32,587 nt of DNA from Pseudomonadota bacterium. Its GTDB lineage: Bacteria; Pseudomonadota; Gammaproteobacteria; Burkholderiales; Burkholderiaceae_C. Within the stretch, counting starts at the first letter, position 1. The number at the start of each line of letters is the position of its first letter. Below, piece after piece: positions 18,611 through 27,018 of this stretch. The stretch covers positions 1 to 32,587 of the forward strand of contig JARXKP010000008.1 in assembly GCA_030271615.1 (NCBI GenBank), read 5' to 3'. The translations under genes and the position numbers were made by a program. The notes under the pieces are model-generated. The model did not search any database and had not been told where the DNA came from. It saw nothing but the letters and a program-made list of their open reading frames with translations.

Positions 18611-19621
18611 ATGAAGATTGCTGTGGTCGGTTCCGGGGCGATCGGTGGATATCTGGGCACGAAGCTGGCGCTGTCGGGGGAAGACATCACTTTCATCGCG
18701 CGCCAGGAGAGCGTGTCGGCCATCAACGCCCGGGGCTTCAGACTGATCCTTGAAGACGGCAGCGTGCAGCAATCCACCACGGTCCGTGCCGTGCAGGACA
18801 TGGCCGAGGCCGGCCCGCAGGATGCCGTGCTGCTGGCGCTGAAAGCGCACCAGGTGCGCGAGGTGCTGCCGGCGTTGCGCAGCCTGTTCGGGCCCGAGAC
18901 GGTGGTCGTGCCGATGATCAACGGCGTGCCCTGGTGGTATTTCCACAAGCTGCCCGGGCCGTACGAAGGAATGCAACTCGGCAGCGTCGACCCCGACGGC
19001 GCCCTGGCCGCTCACATCGAGCCCGAGCGCGTGATCGGCAGCGTGGTGTATCCCGCCGCCGAGCGTGTCGAACCCGGGGTCGTCCGGTTGATCGAAGGCA
19101 ACCGTTTCCCCCTCGGTGAACCCGACGGCAGCCGCAGCCCGCGCATCGACGCGCTGTCGCGGGTGATGATGAAAGCGGGCTTCAAGTCGCCGATCAGCAG
19201 GGACATCCGCGCCGAAATCTGGATCAAGCTGTGGGGCAGCCTGAGCTTCAACCCGATCAGCGCATTGACCCACGCCACACTCGAAGACATCTGCCGCCAT
19301 CCGCTGTCGCGCGAGCTCACCGCCAGCATGATGCGCGAGGCCCAAGCGGTGGCCGGCAAGCTCGGCGTCGACATCAAGATCTCGATCGACCAGCGAATCG
19401 CCGGCGCCGAGGCAGTCGGCGCGCACAAGACCTCGATGCTTCAGGATGTCGAGCATGGCCGGGTTCTTGAAATCGAAGCGCTGGTCGGCAGCGTGGTCGA
19501 GCTCGGGCGCATCACCGGAACACCGACGCCTGCCATCAGCGCGATTTATGCGACGACAGCGCTGCTCGGCAAGACATTGACCGATGCACGTGGCCGGCTT
19601 GAGCTGCAGCCCTTGCGCTGA
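18611..19621 (+). CDS. 2-dehydropantoate 2-reductase family protein (PanE/ApbA-like)
   Basis: MKIAVVGSGAIGGYLGTKLALSGEDITFIAR (Rossmann), KAHQV, INGVPWWYFH, WIKLWGSLSFNPISALT. Confidence 0.87.
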   Translation: MKIAVVGSGAIGGYLGTKLALSGEDITFIARQESVSAINARGFRLILEDGSVQQSTTVRAVQDMAEAGPQDAVLLALKAHQVREVLPALRSLFGPETVVVPMINGVPWWYFHKLPGPYEGMQLGSVDPDGALAAHIEPERVIGSVVYPAAERVEPGVVRLIEGNRFPLGEPDGSRSPRIDALSRVMMKAGFKSPISRDIRAEIWIKLWGSLSFNPISALTHATLEDICRHPLSRELTASMMREAQAVAGKLGVDIKISIDQRIAGAEAVGAHKTSMLQDVEHGRVLEIEALVGSVVELGRITGTPTPAISAIYATTALLGKTLTDARGRLELQPLR

Positions 19622-19671
19622 ATGAAACCGAGACGAGATGTGCGCCGCATCGGCGCGGCAAAGATCGATGG

Positions 19672-19700
19672 TTGCTGCACGCCGATTGGCTGGCTATAAT
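19672..19700 (+). promoter_or_regulatory. Sigma-70-like promoter for rpsU (TTGCTG-N17-TATAAT)
   Basis: Consensus -10 TATAAT at 19695-19700, 17-nt spacer, partial -35 TTGCTG at 19672-19677; 122 nt upstream of the rpsU ATG. Confidence 0.65.
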
Positions 19701-19822
19701 CTAGAGCTTTGCTGGCAAACGCGTTTGATGGTGGTTTGCTTGCACGACTCGAGAGTCCGGACCTTCCGTTTCGATGTCGAGCACTTCACCCCAAGCACAT
19801 TCAATCTGGATTCAATCGATAC

Positions 19823-20035
19823 ATGACTACGATTCGCGTGAAAGAAAACGAGCCATTCGACGTGGCACTGCGCCGCTTCAAGCGCACCATTGAGAAGCTG
19901 GGTTTGCTGACCGACCTGCGGGCACGCGAGTTCTACGAAAAGCCCACCGCCGAACGGAAACGCAAGAAAGCGGCTGCCGTCAAGCGCCACTTCAAGCGCG
20001 TTCGCAGCATGCAGTTGCCGAAAAAGCTGTTCTAA
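19823..20035 (+). CDS. rpsU: 30S ribosomal protein S21
   Basis: [59 protein letters not shown]... Confidence 0.97.
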   Translation: MTTIRVKENEPFDVALRRFKRTIEKLGLLTDLRAREFYEKPTAERKRKKAAAVKRHFKRVRSMQLPKKLF

Positions 20036-20058
20036 GCAGCCGTTTCGCTCTCCGAAAG

Positions 20059-20080
20059 GCCCGCTCACTGCGGGCTTTTT
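20059..20080 (+). terminator. Rho-independent terminator after rpsU
   Basis: GCCCGC-TCACT-GCGGGC followed by TTTTT; 24 bp after the rpsU stop. Confidence 0.88.
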
Positions 20081-20110
20081 CTTTGATAACCACCGACAGC
20101 GCACGCCACC

Positions 20111-20557
20111 ATGACACTCAAAGACCAAATCACCGAGGACATGAAGACCGCCATGCGCGCGAAGGACGCGCCCCGGCTGCTGACCATCCGAGGGTTGCTG
20201 GCCGCGTGCAAGCAGCGTGAGGTCGACGAACGCATCGTTCTCGATGACGCGGCCGTCATCGCCATCGTCGACAAGCTGATCAAGCAGCGCAAGGACTCGA
20301 TCTCGCAGTTCGGTGCCGCCGGTCGAACCGATCTGGTCGACAAGGAAACTGCCGAACTTCAGGTGCTCGAAGCCTATCTGCCCCAGCGCCTCGGTGCCGA
20401 CGACATTGCCGCAGAAGTGCAGGCGATCGTGGCCGAGCTGGGTGCCACCGGCCCGGGCGACATGGGCAAGGTGATGGCGGCGGTCAAGGCGCGGCTGGCC
20501 GGCAAGGCCGACATGGGCCTGGTGTCTGCGGCCGTGAAGCAGGCGCTGGCCCGCTGA
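20111..20557 (+). CDS. yqeY: GatB/YqeY domain-containing protein
   Basis: MTLKDQITEDMKTAMRAKDAPRLLTIRGLLAACKQREVDERI...LIKQRKDSISQF...LEAYLPQRL; GDMGKVMAAVKARLAGKADMGLVSAAVK. Confidence 0.93.
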   Translation: MTLKDQITEDMKTAMRAKDAPRLLTIRGLLAACKQREVDERIVLDDAAVIAIVDKLIKQRKDSISQFGAAGRTDLVDKETAELQVLEAYLPQRLGADDIAAEVQAIVAELGATGPGDMGKVMAAVKARLAGKADMGLVSAAVKQALAR

Positions 20558-20583
20558 ATCGACGCCAAACGAAGGAACCCGCC

Positions 20584-20928
20584 ATGAACCTGCCCACTCT
20601 TCGGCCCTTGAGCAGCGACGTCAGCGCGACGGCTCAGCTCGAAACGGCAGCAATGGCGCTGCTGGCGCAGGCCGGATTCAAGAGCGTGATCAACAACCGA
20701 CCGGATCACGAAGGCGGACCCGATCAGCCGACCAGCGTCGCGCTCGAAGGCGCCGCTGCGGCATCGGGTCTGGCCTATGCCTACCTGCCCGTCGGCCCGG
20801 CCTACCAAAGCCCCGAAGAAGCGGCTCGGTTCCGCGATCTGCTGAACACGCTGCCGAAGCCCATCGTGGTGTTCTGTCGCACCGGCACGCGCTCCGGCAA
20901 GCTGTTCCAGGCGGCGATGTCCCTCTGA
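20584..20928 (+). CDS. DUF442 / TIGR01244-type phosphatase- or sulfurtransferase-like protein (Blh-like)
   Basis: GFKSVINNRPDHEGGPDQPTS..., AYLPV, PIVVFCRTGTRSGKLF active-site-like loop. Confidence 0.82.
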   Translation: MNLPTLRPLSSDVSATAQLETAAMALLAQAGFKSVINNRPDHEGGPDQPTSVALEGAAAASGLAYAYLPVGPAYQSPEEAARFRDLLNTLPKPIVVFCRTGTRSGKLFQAAMSL

Positions 20929-20956
20929 GCGTCGACGGCGCGTTGCCCCGCTGAAC

Positions 20957-21508
20957 GTGCTTGCGCTGTCCAGACTCATCGATCGGTTCAACGAAGCTGT
21001 CGGGCGTTCCGTCGCGTGGCTCGTGCTGGCGGCGGTGCTGATCAGCGCGGGCAACGCGATCGTTCGCAAGCTGTTCAACACCAGCTCGAACGCGTTTCTC
21101 GAAATCCAGTGGTACCTGTTTTCGGCAGTCTTCCTGCTGGCGGCCGGCCACACCCTGCTGCGTCGGGAACACGTGCGCATCGACGTGTTGTCCGGGCGCT
21201 GGTCGAAACGCGCCCAGGCCTGGATCGACGTGTTCGGCCTCGTCTTCTTCCTGTTCCCGCTGGTCAGCGTGGTGATCGGTCTGTCGTGGCCGCTGCTGAC
21301 CCGGGCCTGCCTCAGCGGCGAGATGTCGAGCAACGCGGGCGGGCTGATCCGCTGGCCGGTGATCGCGCTGCTGCCGCTTGGTTTCACCCTGCTCGGTGCG
21401 CAGGGACTGTCCGAACTGATCAAGCGCGTGGCCTTCCTGCGAGGCTGGCTTCCCGAGCCGATGCACCCGGCGGTCGACACCGCATCGGCCGAATCTGGCC
21501 GCACCTGA
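20957..21508 (+). CDS. TRAP transporter small permease (DctQ family)
   Basis: Four TM segments; FNTSSNAFLEIQWYLFSAVFLLAAGHTLLRREHVRIDVL signature; followed by DctM with 1-bp overlap. Confidence 0.92.
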   Translation: MLALSRLIDRFNEAVGRSVAWLVLAAVLISAGNAIVRKLFNTSSNAFLEIQWYLFSAVFLLAAGHTLLRREHVRIDVLSGRWSKRAQAWIDVFGLVFFLFPLVSVVIGLSWPLLTRACLSGEMSSNAGGLIRWPVIALLPLGFTLLGAQGLSELIKRVAFLRGWLPEPMHPAVDTASAESGRT

Positions 21509-23043
21509 TGCTGACGCTGCTCGCCGCCAACATGGCGCCGTTGATGTTCGGCTCGCTGGTGGTGTTTTTGCTCATCGGCTTCCCGGTCGCGTTTTCACTG
21601 GCTGCCTGCGGCCTGTTCTATGCGGGAGTCGGCATCGAGTTGGGGCTGATGCCTGCATCGTTGATGCAGGCACTGCCGCTGCGCATCGTCGGCATCATGC
21701 AGAACGACACGCTGCTGGCGATCCCGTTCTTCACCTTCATGGGCCTGATCCTCGAACGCTCGGGCATGGCCGAAGACCTGCTCGACACGATCGGCCAGTT
21801 GTTCGGACCCATCCGTGGCGGTCTCGCCTACGCAGTGATCTTCGTCGGCGCGATGCTCGCGGCGACCACCGGCGTCGTCGCAGCTTCGGTGATCTCGATG
21901 GGGCTGATCTCGCTGCCGATCATGCTGCGCCACGGCTACGACCGACGCGTGGCCAGCGGCGTGATCGCCGCGTCCGGAACACTGGCCCAGATCATCCCGC
22001 CGTCGCTGGTGCTGATCGTCATGGCCGATCAACTGGGGCAGAGCGTGGACGATCTGTACCGGGGCGCGTTCGTCCCGGCGTTTCTCCTGACGGGGCTCTA
22101 CATCGTCTACGTGATGGTGATCAGCGTCGTGCGGCCGCAGTGGGTTCCAGCGATGCCCCGGACGACACGCACCGCGCCTGGCGACACACGGGCCACCGGC
22201 GGAACGTCGCGAGGCAAGCTCGTCTGGCGCGTCGCCTTCGTGTTGATCCCACCGCTGGCGCTGATCTTTCTGGTGCTCGGCACGATCTTCCTCGGCATCG
22301 CGACGCCGACCGAAGGCGGCGCGATGGGTGCGGTCGGCGCGCTGGCGATGGCGATCGTGCGGCGGCGCCTCGACCTGCGCCTGCTGCGTCAGGCGATGGA
22401 GAGCACGACCCGGCTGTCGTGCTTCGTGCTGTTCATCCTGATCGGCTCGACGGTGTTCAGTCTCGCATTCCAGGCGGTCGACGGCCCCCAATGGGTCGAG
22501 CACCTGCTGACCGCGCTGCCCGGCGGCACGCTGGGCTTTCTGATCGTCGTGAATCTGCTGGTCTTCGTGCTGGCCTTCTTCCTCGATTTCTTCGAGCTCG
22601 CCTTCATCGTGATTCCGCTGCTCGCACCCGTAGCGGCCGCACTCGGCATCGATCTGGTGTGGTTCGGCGTGCTGCTCGCGGTCAACATGCAGACCTCGTT
22701 CATGCACCCGCCGTTCGGCTTCGCGCTGTTCTACCTGCGCAGCGTCGCGCCGGACCGCGAGTACGCCGACGCGGTAACCGGTCAGCGCATCGCGCCGGTC
22801 ACCATCGGCCAGATCTACCGCGGTGCGATTCCGTTCGTGCTGATCCAGCTGGCGATGGTCGCGTTGATCATTGCGTTCCCGGGCCTGGTGTCCAGCGGCG
22901 GCGAGGCGACGACGAAGATCGACGCCGATGCTGCGCTGCGTCAGATGCAGGCCGATCAGAACGCAGCGGACGCTGCGCAAGAAGACCCGATGAAAGCGCT
23001 GAAGGAAGCCGTCGAAGCCGACCGCAAAGTGCAGCCGAAGTGA
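21508..23043 (+). CDS. TRAP transporter large permease (DctM family)
   Basis: IPFFTFMGLILERSGMAEDLLDTIGQLFGPIRGGLAYAVIFVGAMLAATTGVVAASVISMGLISLPIMLRHGYDRRVASGVIAASGTLAQIIPPSLVLI. Confidence 0.95.
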   Translation: MLTLLAANMAPLMFGSLVVFLLIGFPVAFSLAACGLFYAGVGIELGLMPASLMQALPLRIVGIMQNDTLLAIPFFTFMGLILERSGMAEDLLDTIGQLFGPIRGGLAYAVIFVGAMLAATTGVVAASVISMGLISLPIMLRHGYDRRVASGVIAASGTLAQIIPPSLVLIVMADQLGQSVDDLYRGAFVPAFLLTGLYIVYVMVISVVRPQWVPAMPRTTRTAPGDTRATGGTSRGKLVWRVAFVLIPPLALIFLVLGTIFLGIATPTEGGAMGAVGALAMAIVRRRLDLRLLRQAMESTTRLSCFVLFILIGSTVFSLAFQAVDGPQWVEHLLTALPGGTLGFLIVVNLLVFVLAFFLDFFELAFIVIPLLAPVAAALGIDLVWFGVLLAVNMQTSFMHPPFGFALFYLRSVAPDREYADAVTGQRIAPVTIGQIYRGAIPFVLIQLAMVALIIAFPGLVSSGGEATTKIDADAALRQMQADQNAADAAQEDPMKALKEAVEADRKVQPK

Positions 23044-23055
23044 GGCTCTTGAACG

Positions 23056-24138
23056 TCAAAGCTTGACGGCTTGCATGTAGCGATCGAAGCTCGATTCGGC
23101 GAAGCGGAACCACAGGTTCTGCTCGCGGCGGAACGCGGCGTAGTCGTCGTAGACCTTCTTCCAGTTCGGGTTCTTCGCGCTCAGTTCCTCATAGAGCTCC
23201 ATCGACTGCTTGAACGCTTCATCCAGCACCGGCTTCGGGAACGGCAGCACCTTGACGCCAGCGGCCACCAGCGTCTTCAATGCGGCCGGGTTCTTGGAGT
23301 CGTAGTTGGCCTGCATGTCGACGTGCACATGCGAGGCGGCCATCTCGACGATGGCCTTGTAATCACCGGGCAAGGCCGCGTAGGCCTGGGTGTTGACGAA
23401 GAAGTCGATCTGCGGACCGCCCTCCCACCAGCCGGGGTAGTGATAGAACGGCGCGACCTTGTTGAAGCCGAGCTTCTGGTCATCGTAGGGGCCGATCCAT
23501 TCAGCGGCATCGATCGTGCCTTTTTCCAGCGCCTGGTACACCTCGCCGCCGGGGATGTTCTGCGACACCCCCCCCATGCGCTCGATCACGCGACCGGCGA
23601 AGCCGCCGATGCGGATCTTGAGCCCCTTGATGTCGGCCGGCGTCTTGATTTCCTTGCGGTACCAGCCACCCATCTGCACGCCGGTGTTGCCGCCGGGGAA
23701 GTTGATGATGTTGTACTTGGCATAGAACTCGCGCATCAGCTTCAGGCCGTTGCCGTGGTACATCCAGGCCGTCATCTGGCGCGAATTCAGGCCGAACGGA
23801 ATCGCGGCGCCGATCGCGAACGTCTCCTCCTTGCCGAAGAAGTAGTACGGCACGGTGTGCGCCATCTCGACCGTGGCGGCCTGCACGCCATCGACGACGC
23901 CGAACGGCGGCAGCAACTCGCCGGCCGGGTGCACGCTGATCTGGAAGCGGCCACCGGTCATCTCGCCGACCTTCTTCGCAAATACCTCGGCCGCGCCGAA
24001 GAGGGTGTCCAGCGATTTCGGAAAGCTGGACGCCAGTCGCCAGCGCAGGTTGGCCTGGGCGTGCACGATGGCCGGGGCGGCCCCTGCGGCCAGCACACCA
24101 ACCAGACCGCTGTGGCGGATGAATCGACGGCGTTGCAT
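23056..24138 (-). CDS. TRAP transporter substrate-binding protein (DctP family, TakP-like) with Tat-like signal
   Basis: MQRRRFIRHSGLVGVLAAGAAPAIVHAQANLRWRLASSFPKSLDTLFGAAEVFAKKVGEMTGGRFQISVHPAGEL; IKGLKIRIGGFAGRVIERMGG...AAEWIGPYDD. Start at 24138; an upstream start at 24186 is possible. Confidence 0.92.
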   Translation of the reverse strand: MQRRRFIRHSGLVGVLAAGAAPAIVHAQANLRWRLASSFPKSLDTLFGAAEVFAKKVGEMTGGRFQISVHPAGELLPPFGVVDGVQAATVEMAHTVPYYFFGKEETFAIGAAIPFGLNSRQMTAWMYHGNGLKLMREFYAKYNIINFPGGNTGVQMGGWYRKEIKTPADIKGLKIRIGGFAGRVIERMGGVSQNIPGGEVYQALEKGTIDAAEWIGPYDDQKLGFNKVAPFYHYPGWWEGGPQIDFFVNTQAYAALPGDYKAIVEMAASHVHVDMQANYDSKNPAALKTLVAAGVKVLPFPKPVLDEAFKQSMELYEELSAKNPNWKKVYDDYAAFRREQNLWFRFAESSFDRYMQAVKL

Positions 24139-24197
24139 GACTCGATCTCCCGCGATCGCTTCGGCGCTGAACTTCGAGACGCTCATCGGCCCGCCGC

Positions 24198-25595
24198 TCA
24201 GCTGCCGGCGATCTTCATCGAATCGACCAGCACCGAGCCGATCGTCTTGCCGCCCATCGTGTACGCATCCGCCCCGACCGCCACGATGCCCTTGAACATC
24301 TGCTTCAGGTTGCCAGCGATGGTGATCTCGTGCACCGGATGCACGATGCGGCCGCGCTCGACCCAGAAACCCGCAGCGCCACGCGAGTAGTCGCCGGTGA
24401 CCTGGTTGACGCCCTGCCCCATCAGCTCGATCACGAACAGACCGCGGTCGAGCTTGCGCAGCATCGCGGGCAGGTCGTCTGCGGACTGCGTCAGACGGCT
24501 CGTCAGCGAGAGGTTGTGCGAACCGCCGGCATGTCCGGTGGTGCGCATCCCCAGCTTGCGGGCCGAGTAACTCGACAGGAAGTAGCCCTGGGCGACGCCT
24601 CCCTTCACGACATCACGGGCGCGGGTGACCACCCCTTCGTCGTCGAACGGCGAACTGCCCTTGCCGCGCAGCACATGGGGGTCTTCGAGGATGTCGATGT
24701 GCTTGGCCAGCACGCGCTTGCCGAGGCTGTCGAGCAGGAAGCTCGACTTGCGGTACAGCGCGCCGCCGCTGACCGCCTGAACGTAGGCACCGAGCAGCCC
24801 TGCAGCGACCGTCGACTCGAACAGCACCGGCACCTCGCAGGTCTTGATCTTTCGGGACTTCAAGCGCGACAACGCACGCTCGGCGGCGTAGCGGCCCACC
24901 GCTTCGGGCGAGGCCAGCGCGTCGGCCGATCGCATCGAGCTGTACCAGGCGTCGCGCTGCATGTCATCGCCGCGCCGACCGGGCAGCGATGCAATGGGCG
25001 CGACCGACAGCGAATGTCGCGAGCTGGCGTAGCCGCCTTGAAACCCGCGGCTGTTGCCGGCAAAGAAATGGGACTGCTGGGCCGAGACCCCCGCGCCTTC
25101 GGAGTTGGTGATGCGCTTGTCGACGGTCAGCGCCGCCTGCTCGCAGCGACGCGCGATCTCGGCCGCGCCGGCGGCATCGATGGCCCAGGGATGGAACAGG
25201 TCGAGGTCGAGCATGGCCGCGTCGCCGAGCGCCAGGTCGCGCTCCTCGGGCAAGCCGGCGGCCGGGTCTTCGGCGGTGAAGCGGGCGATGTCGTGGGCGG
25301 CGCGCACCGTCTTCTCGAGTGCCGCGCGGGAAAAATCGGAGGTGCTGGCATTGCCTCTGCGCTGACCCATGTAGACCGACACGCCGATCGACTTGTCACG
25401 GTTGCGCTCGACGTTCTCGAGCTCGCCCTTGCGCACCGACACCGACAGGCCGACGCCCTCGGACACCTCGGCACCGGCATCACTGGCCCCCAGGGAGGCG
25501 GCGAACTTCAGCGCGTCGTCGACGAGTTGCTGGAAATCGGCGCGGGTGTAGGCGAAGCCGGTGGTCGAGGATGACGGCGAGGTCGTGCTTGGCAT
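24198..25595 (-). CDS. pmbA: Metalloprotease PmbA/TldE
   Basis: GVGLSVSVRKGELENVERNRDKSIGVSVYMGQRRGNASTSDFSRAALEKTV..., NLSLTS, VIELMGQGVNQVTGDYSRGAAGFWVERGRI. Confidence 0.95.
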   Translation of the reverse strand: MPSTTSPSSSTTGFAYTRADFQQLVDDALKFAASLGASDAGAEVSEGVGLSVSVRKGELENVERNRDKSIGVSVYMGQRRGNASTSDFSRAALEKTVRAAHDIARFTAEDPAAGLPEERDLALGDAAMLDLDLFHPWAIDAAGAAEIARRCEQAALTVDKRITNSEGAGVSAQQSHFFAGNSRGFQGGYASSRHSLSVAPIASLPGRRGDDMQRDAWYSSMRSADALASPEAVGRYAAERALSRLKSRKIKTCEVPVLFESTVAAGLLGAYVQAVSGGALYRKSSFLLDSLGKRVLAKHIDILEDPHVLRGKGSSPFDDEGVVTRARDVVKGGVAQGYFLSSYSARKLGMRTTGHAGGSHNLSLTSRLTQSADDLPAMLRKLDRGLFVIELMGQGVNQVTGDYSRGAAGFWVERGRIVHPVHEITIAGNLKQMFKGIVAVGADAYTMGGKTIGSVLVDSMKIAGS

Positions 25596-25745
25596 GTGGA
25601 GTGTGGGCGGGAGGTTGGGGGCGGCGTGAGCCGCGAATGAAAAGCCGGGACAGTGTCATCGGTGGGGCAGAACTGCCGGTGCCGCTGTGGAGTTCGGCGC
25701 GTCGGCCTGAACCTCGTCGCTATGATACCGAGCGCTTTTTCATCG

Positions 25746-26375
25746 ATGAACGCTCCCTCTGCATTGCCCCGCCTCCCCCACGGAGCCGCACCGGCCAGCA
25801 CGCCTCCCCACAGACAGACGCCACCCGACATGCCACCTACCGAACCTGCCGAAACCGAACCGATCCCGGCGTGGTTGACCCGTCTGAGCAAGACGCGGCG
25901 CAAGAAGGACTCGCACGATCTGCAGGACCTGGGCGTCGCGCTGGTCGAGATGCCGGACAACCGGCTGGTCGATCTGCCGATGGACGAGATCCTGCTCGAC
26001 GCGATCCGTCAGTACCGAGGCACCAAGACTCACGAGGGACGGCGCCGCCAGATGCAGTACATCGGCAAGCTGATGCGCCGCGCCGATCCCGAACCGCTGC
26101 GCGAGGCCGTTGCCGCGATGGAGCTGGGACACGCCAAGGATGCGCTCGCGCTGCACGACGCCGAGCGCTGGCGGGCCGAGCTGATCGCCAGTGACGACGC
26201 ACTGACCCAGTGGACAGCGCACCGCCCGCAGGCCGACGTGCAGCAGTTGCGCAGCCTCATCCGCGCGGCACGCAAGGACGCTTCGGTGCTGCCCGAACAA
26301 CGCAGCGGCAAGGCGTTCCGCGAGCTGTTCAAGTTCATCCGCCAGCACCCGGCCGAATCCTCTGACGACACCTGA
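25746..26375 (+). CDS. darP: Ribosome-associated protein DarP/YjgA (DUF615)
   Basis: SKTRRKKDSHDLQDLGVALVEMPDNRLVDLPMDEILLDAIRQYRGTKTHEGRRRQMQYIGKLMRR; divergent from pmbA as in E. coli. Start could be 25722, 25746 or 25830. Confidence 0.92.
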   Translation: MNAPSALPRLPHGAAPASTPPHRQTPPDMPPTEPAETEPIPAWLTRLSKTRRKKDSHDLQDLGVALVEMPDNRLVDLPMDEILLDAIRQYRGTKTHEGRRRQMQYIGKLMRRADPEPLREAVAAMELGHAKDALALHDAERWRAELIASDDALTQWTAHRPQADVQQLRSLIRAARKDASVLPEQRSGKAFRELFKFIRQHPAESSDDT

Positions 26376-26387
26376 TGCGAGATCGCC

Positions 26388-26993
26388 ATGATTGAAACCG
26401 CTCCCCCTGCTTTCGACACCGTGCGCATCGGCATCGTGTCAATCAGCGACCGTGCCTCGGCCGGCATCTACGAAGACAAGGGCTTGCCCGCGCTGAAGGA
26501 CTGGTTGTCGCGCGCGGTACTGAACCCCGTGGTCTGGGAAACCCGGCTGATTCCGGACGACCTCGCGGGCATCAGCGCCGCCTTGTGCGAACTGATCGAC
26601 CAGGCCGGCTGCGATCTGGTGTTGACCACCGGCGGCACCGGCCCGGCGCTGCGCGACGTGACACCCGAAGCCACGCTGGCGGTGGCGCACAAGGTGATGC
26701 CCGGCTTCGGCGAACAGATGCGCAGCATCAGCCTGAACTTCGTGCCGACGGCGATCCTGTCGCGGCAGGTCGCGGTCATCCGCGGCAAGACGCTGATCAT
26801 CAACCTGCCCGGGCAGCCGAAGTCGATCGCCGAGACGCTGGAAGGTTTGCCGACAGCGACGCCACCGGTGGCGGGCATCTTCGCGGCCGTGCCTTATTGC
26901 ATCGACCTGACCGGCGGGCCTTACTTCGAAACCGATCCGGCGATCTGCAAGGCGTTCCGGCCAAAGACAGCGCTGCGCCCAAAACCACAGTGA
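26388..26993 (+). CDS. mogA: Molybdopterin adenylyltransferase
   Basis: RIGIVSISDRASAGIYEDKGLPALKDWL, DLVLTTGGTGPALRDVTPEAT, LINLPGQPKSIAETLEGL. Confidence 0.93.
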   Translation: MIETAPPAFDTVRIGIVSISDRASAGIYEDKGLPALKDWLSRAVLNPVVWETRLIPDDLAGISAALCELIDQAGCDLVLTTGGTGPALRDVTPEATLAVAHKVMPGFGEQMRSISLNFVPTAILSRQVAVIRGKTLIINLPGQPKSIAETLEGLPTATPPVAGIFAAVPYCIDLTGGPYFETDPAICKAFRPKTALRPKPQ

Positions 26994-27018
26994 AGCGGGG
27001 GCGCTTGACGCGCCTGGC

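Noticed and set aside
21595-22980. 461-aa minus-strand ORF
   Set aside because: Antisense to dctM; extremely R/H/D/Q-rich, typical shadow ORF.
23071-24390. 439-aa plus-strand ORF
   Set aside because: Antisense to dctP and part of pmbA; no domain.
24330-25574. 414-aa plus-strand ORF
   Set aside because: Antisense to pmbA; shadow ORF.
25721-25726. TATGAT as a darP promoter -10
   Set aside because: No acceptable -35 at the proper distance; too weak to call.
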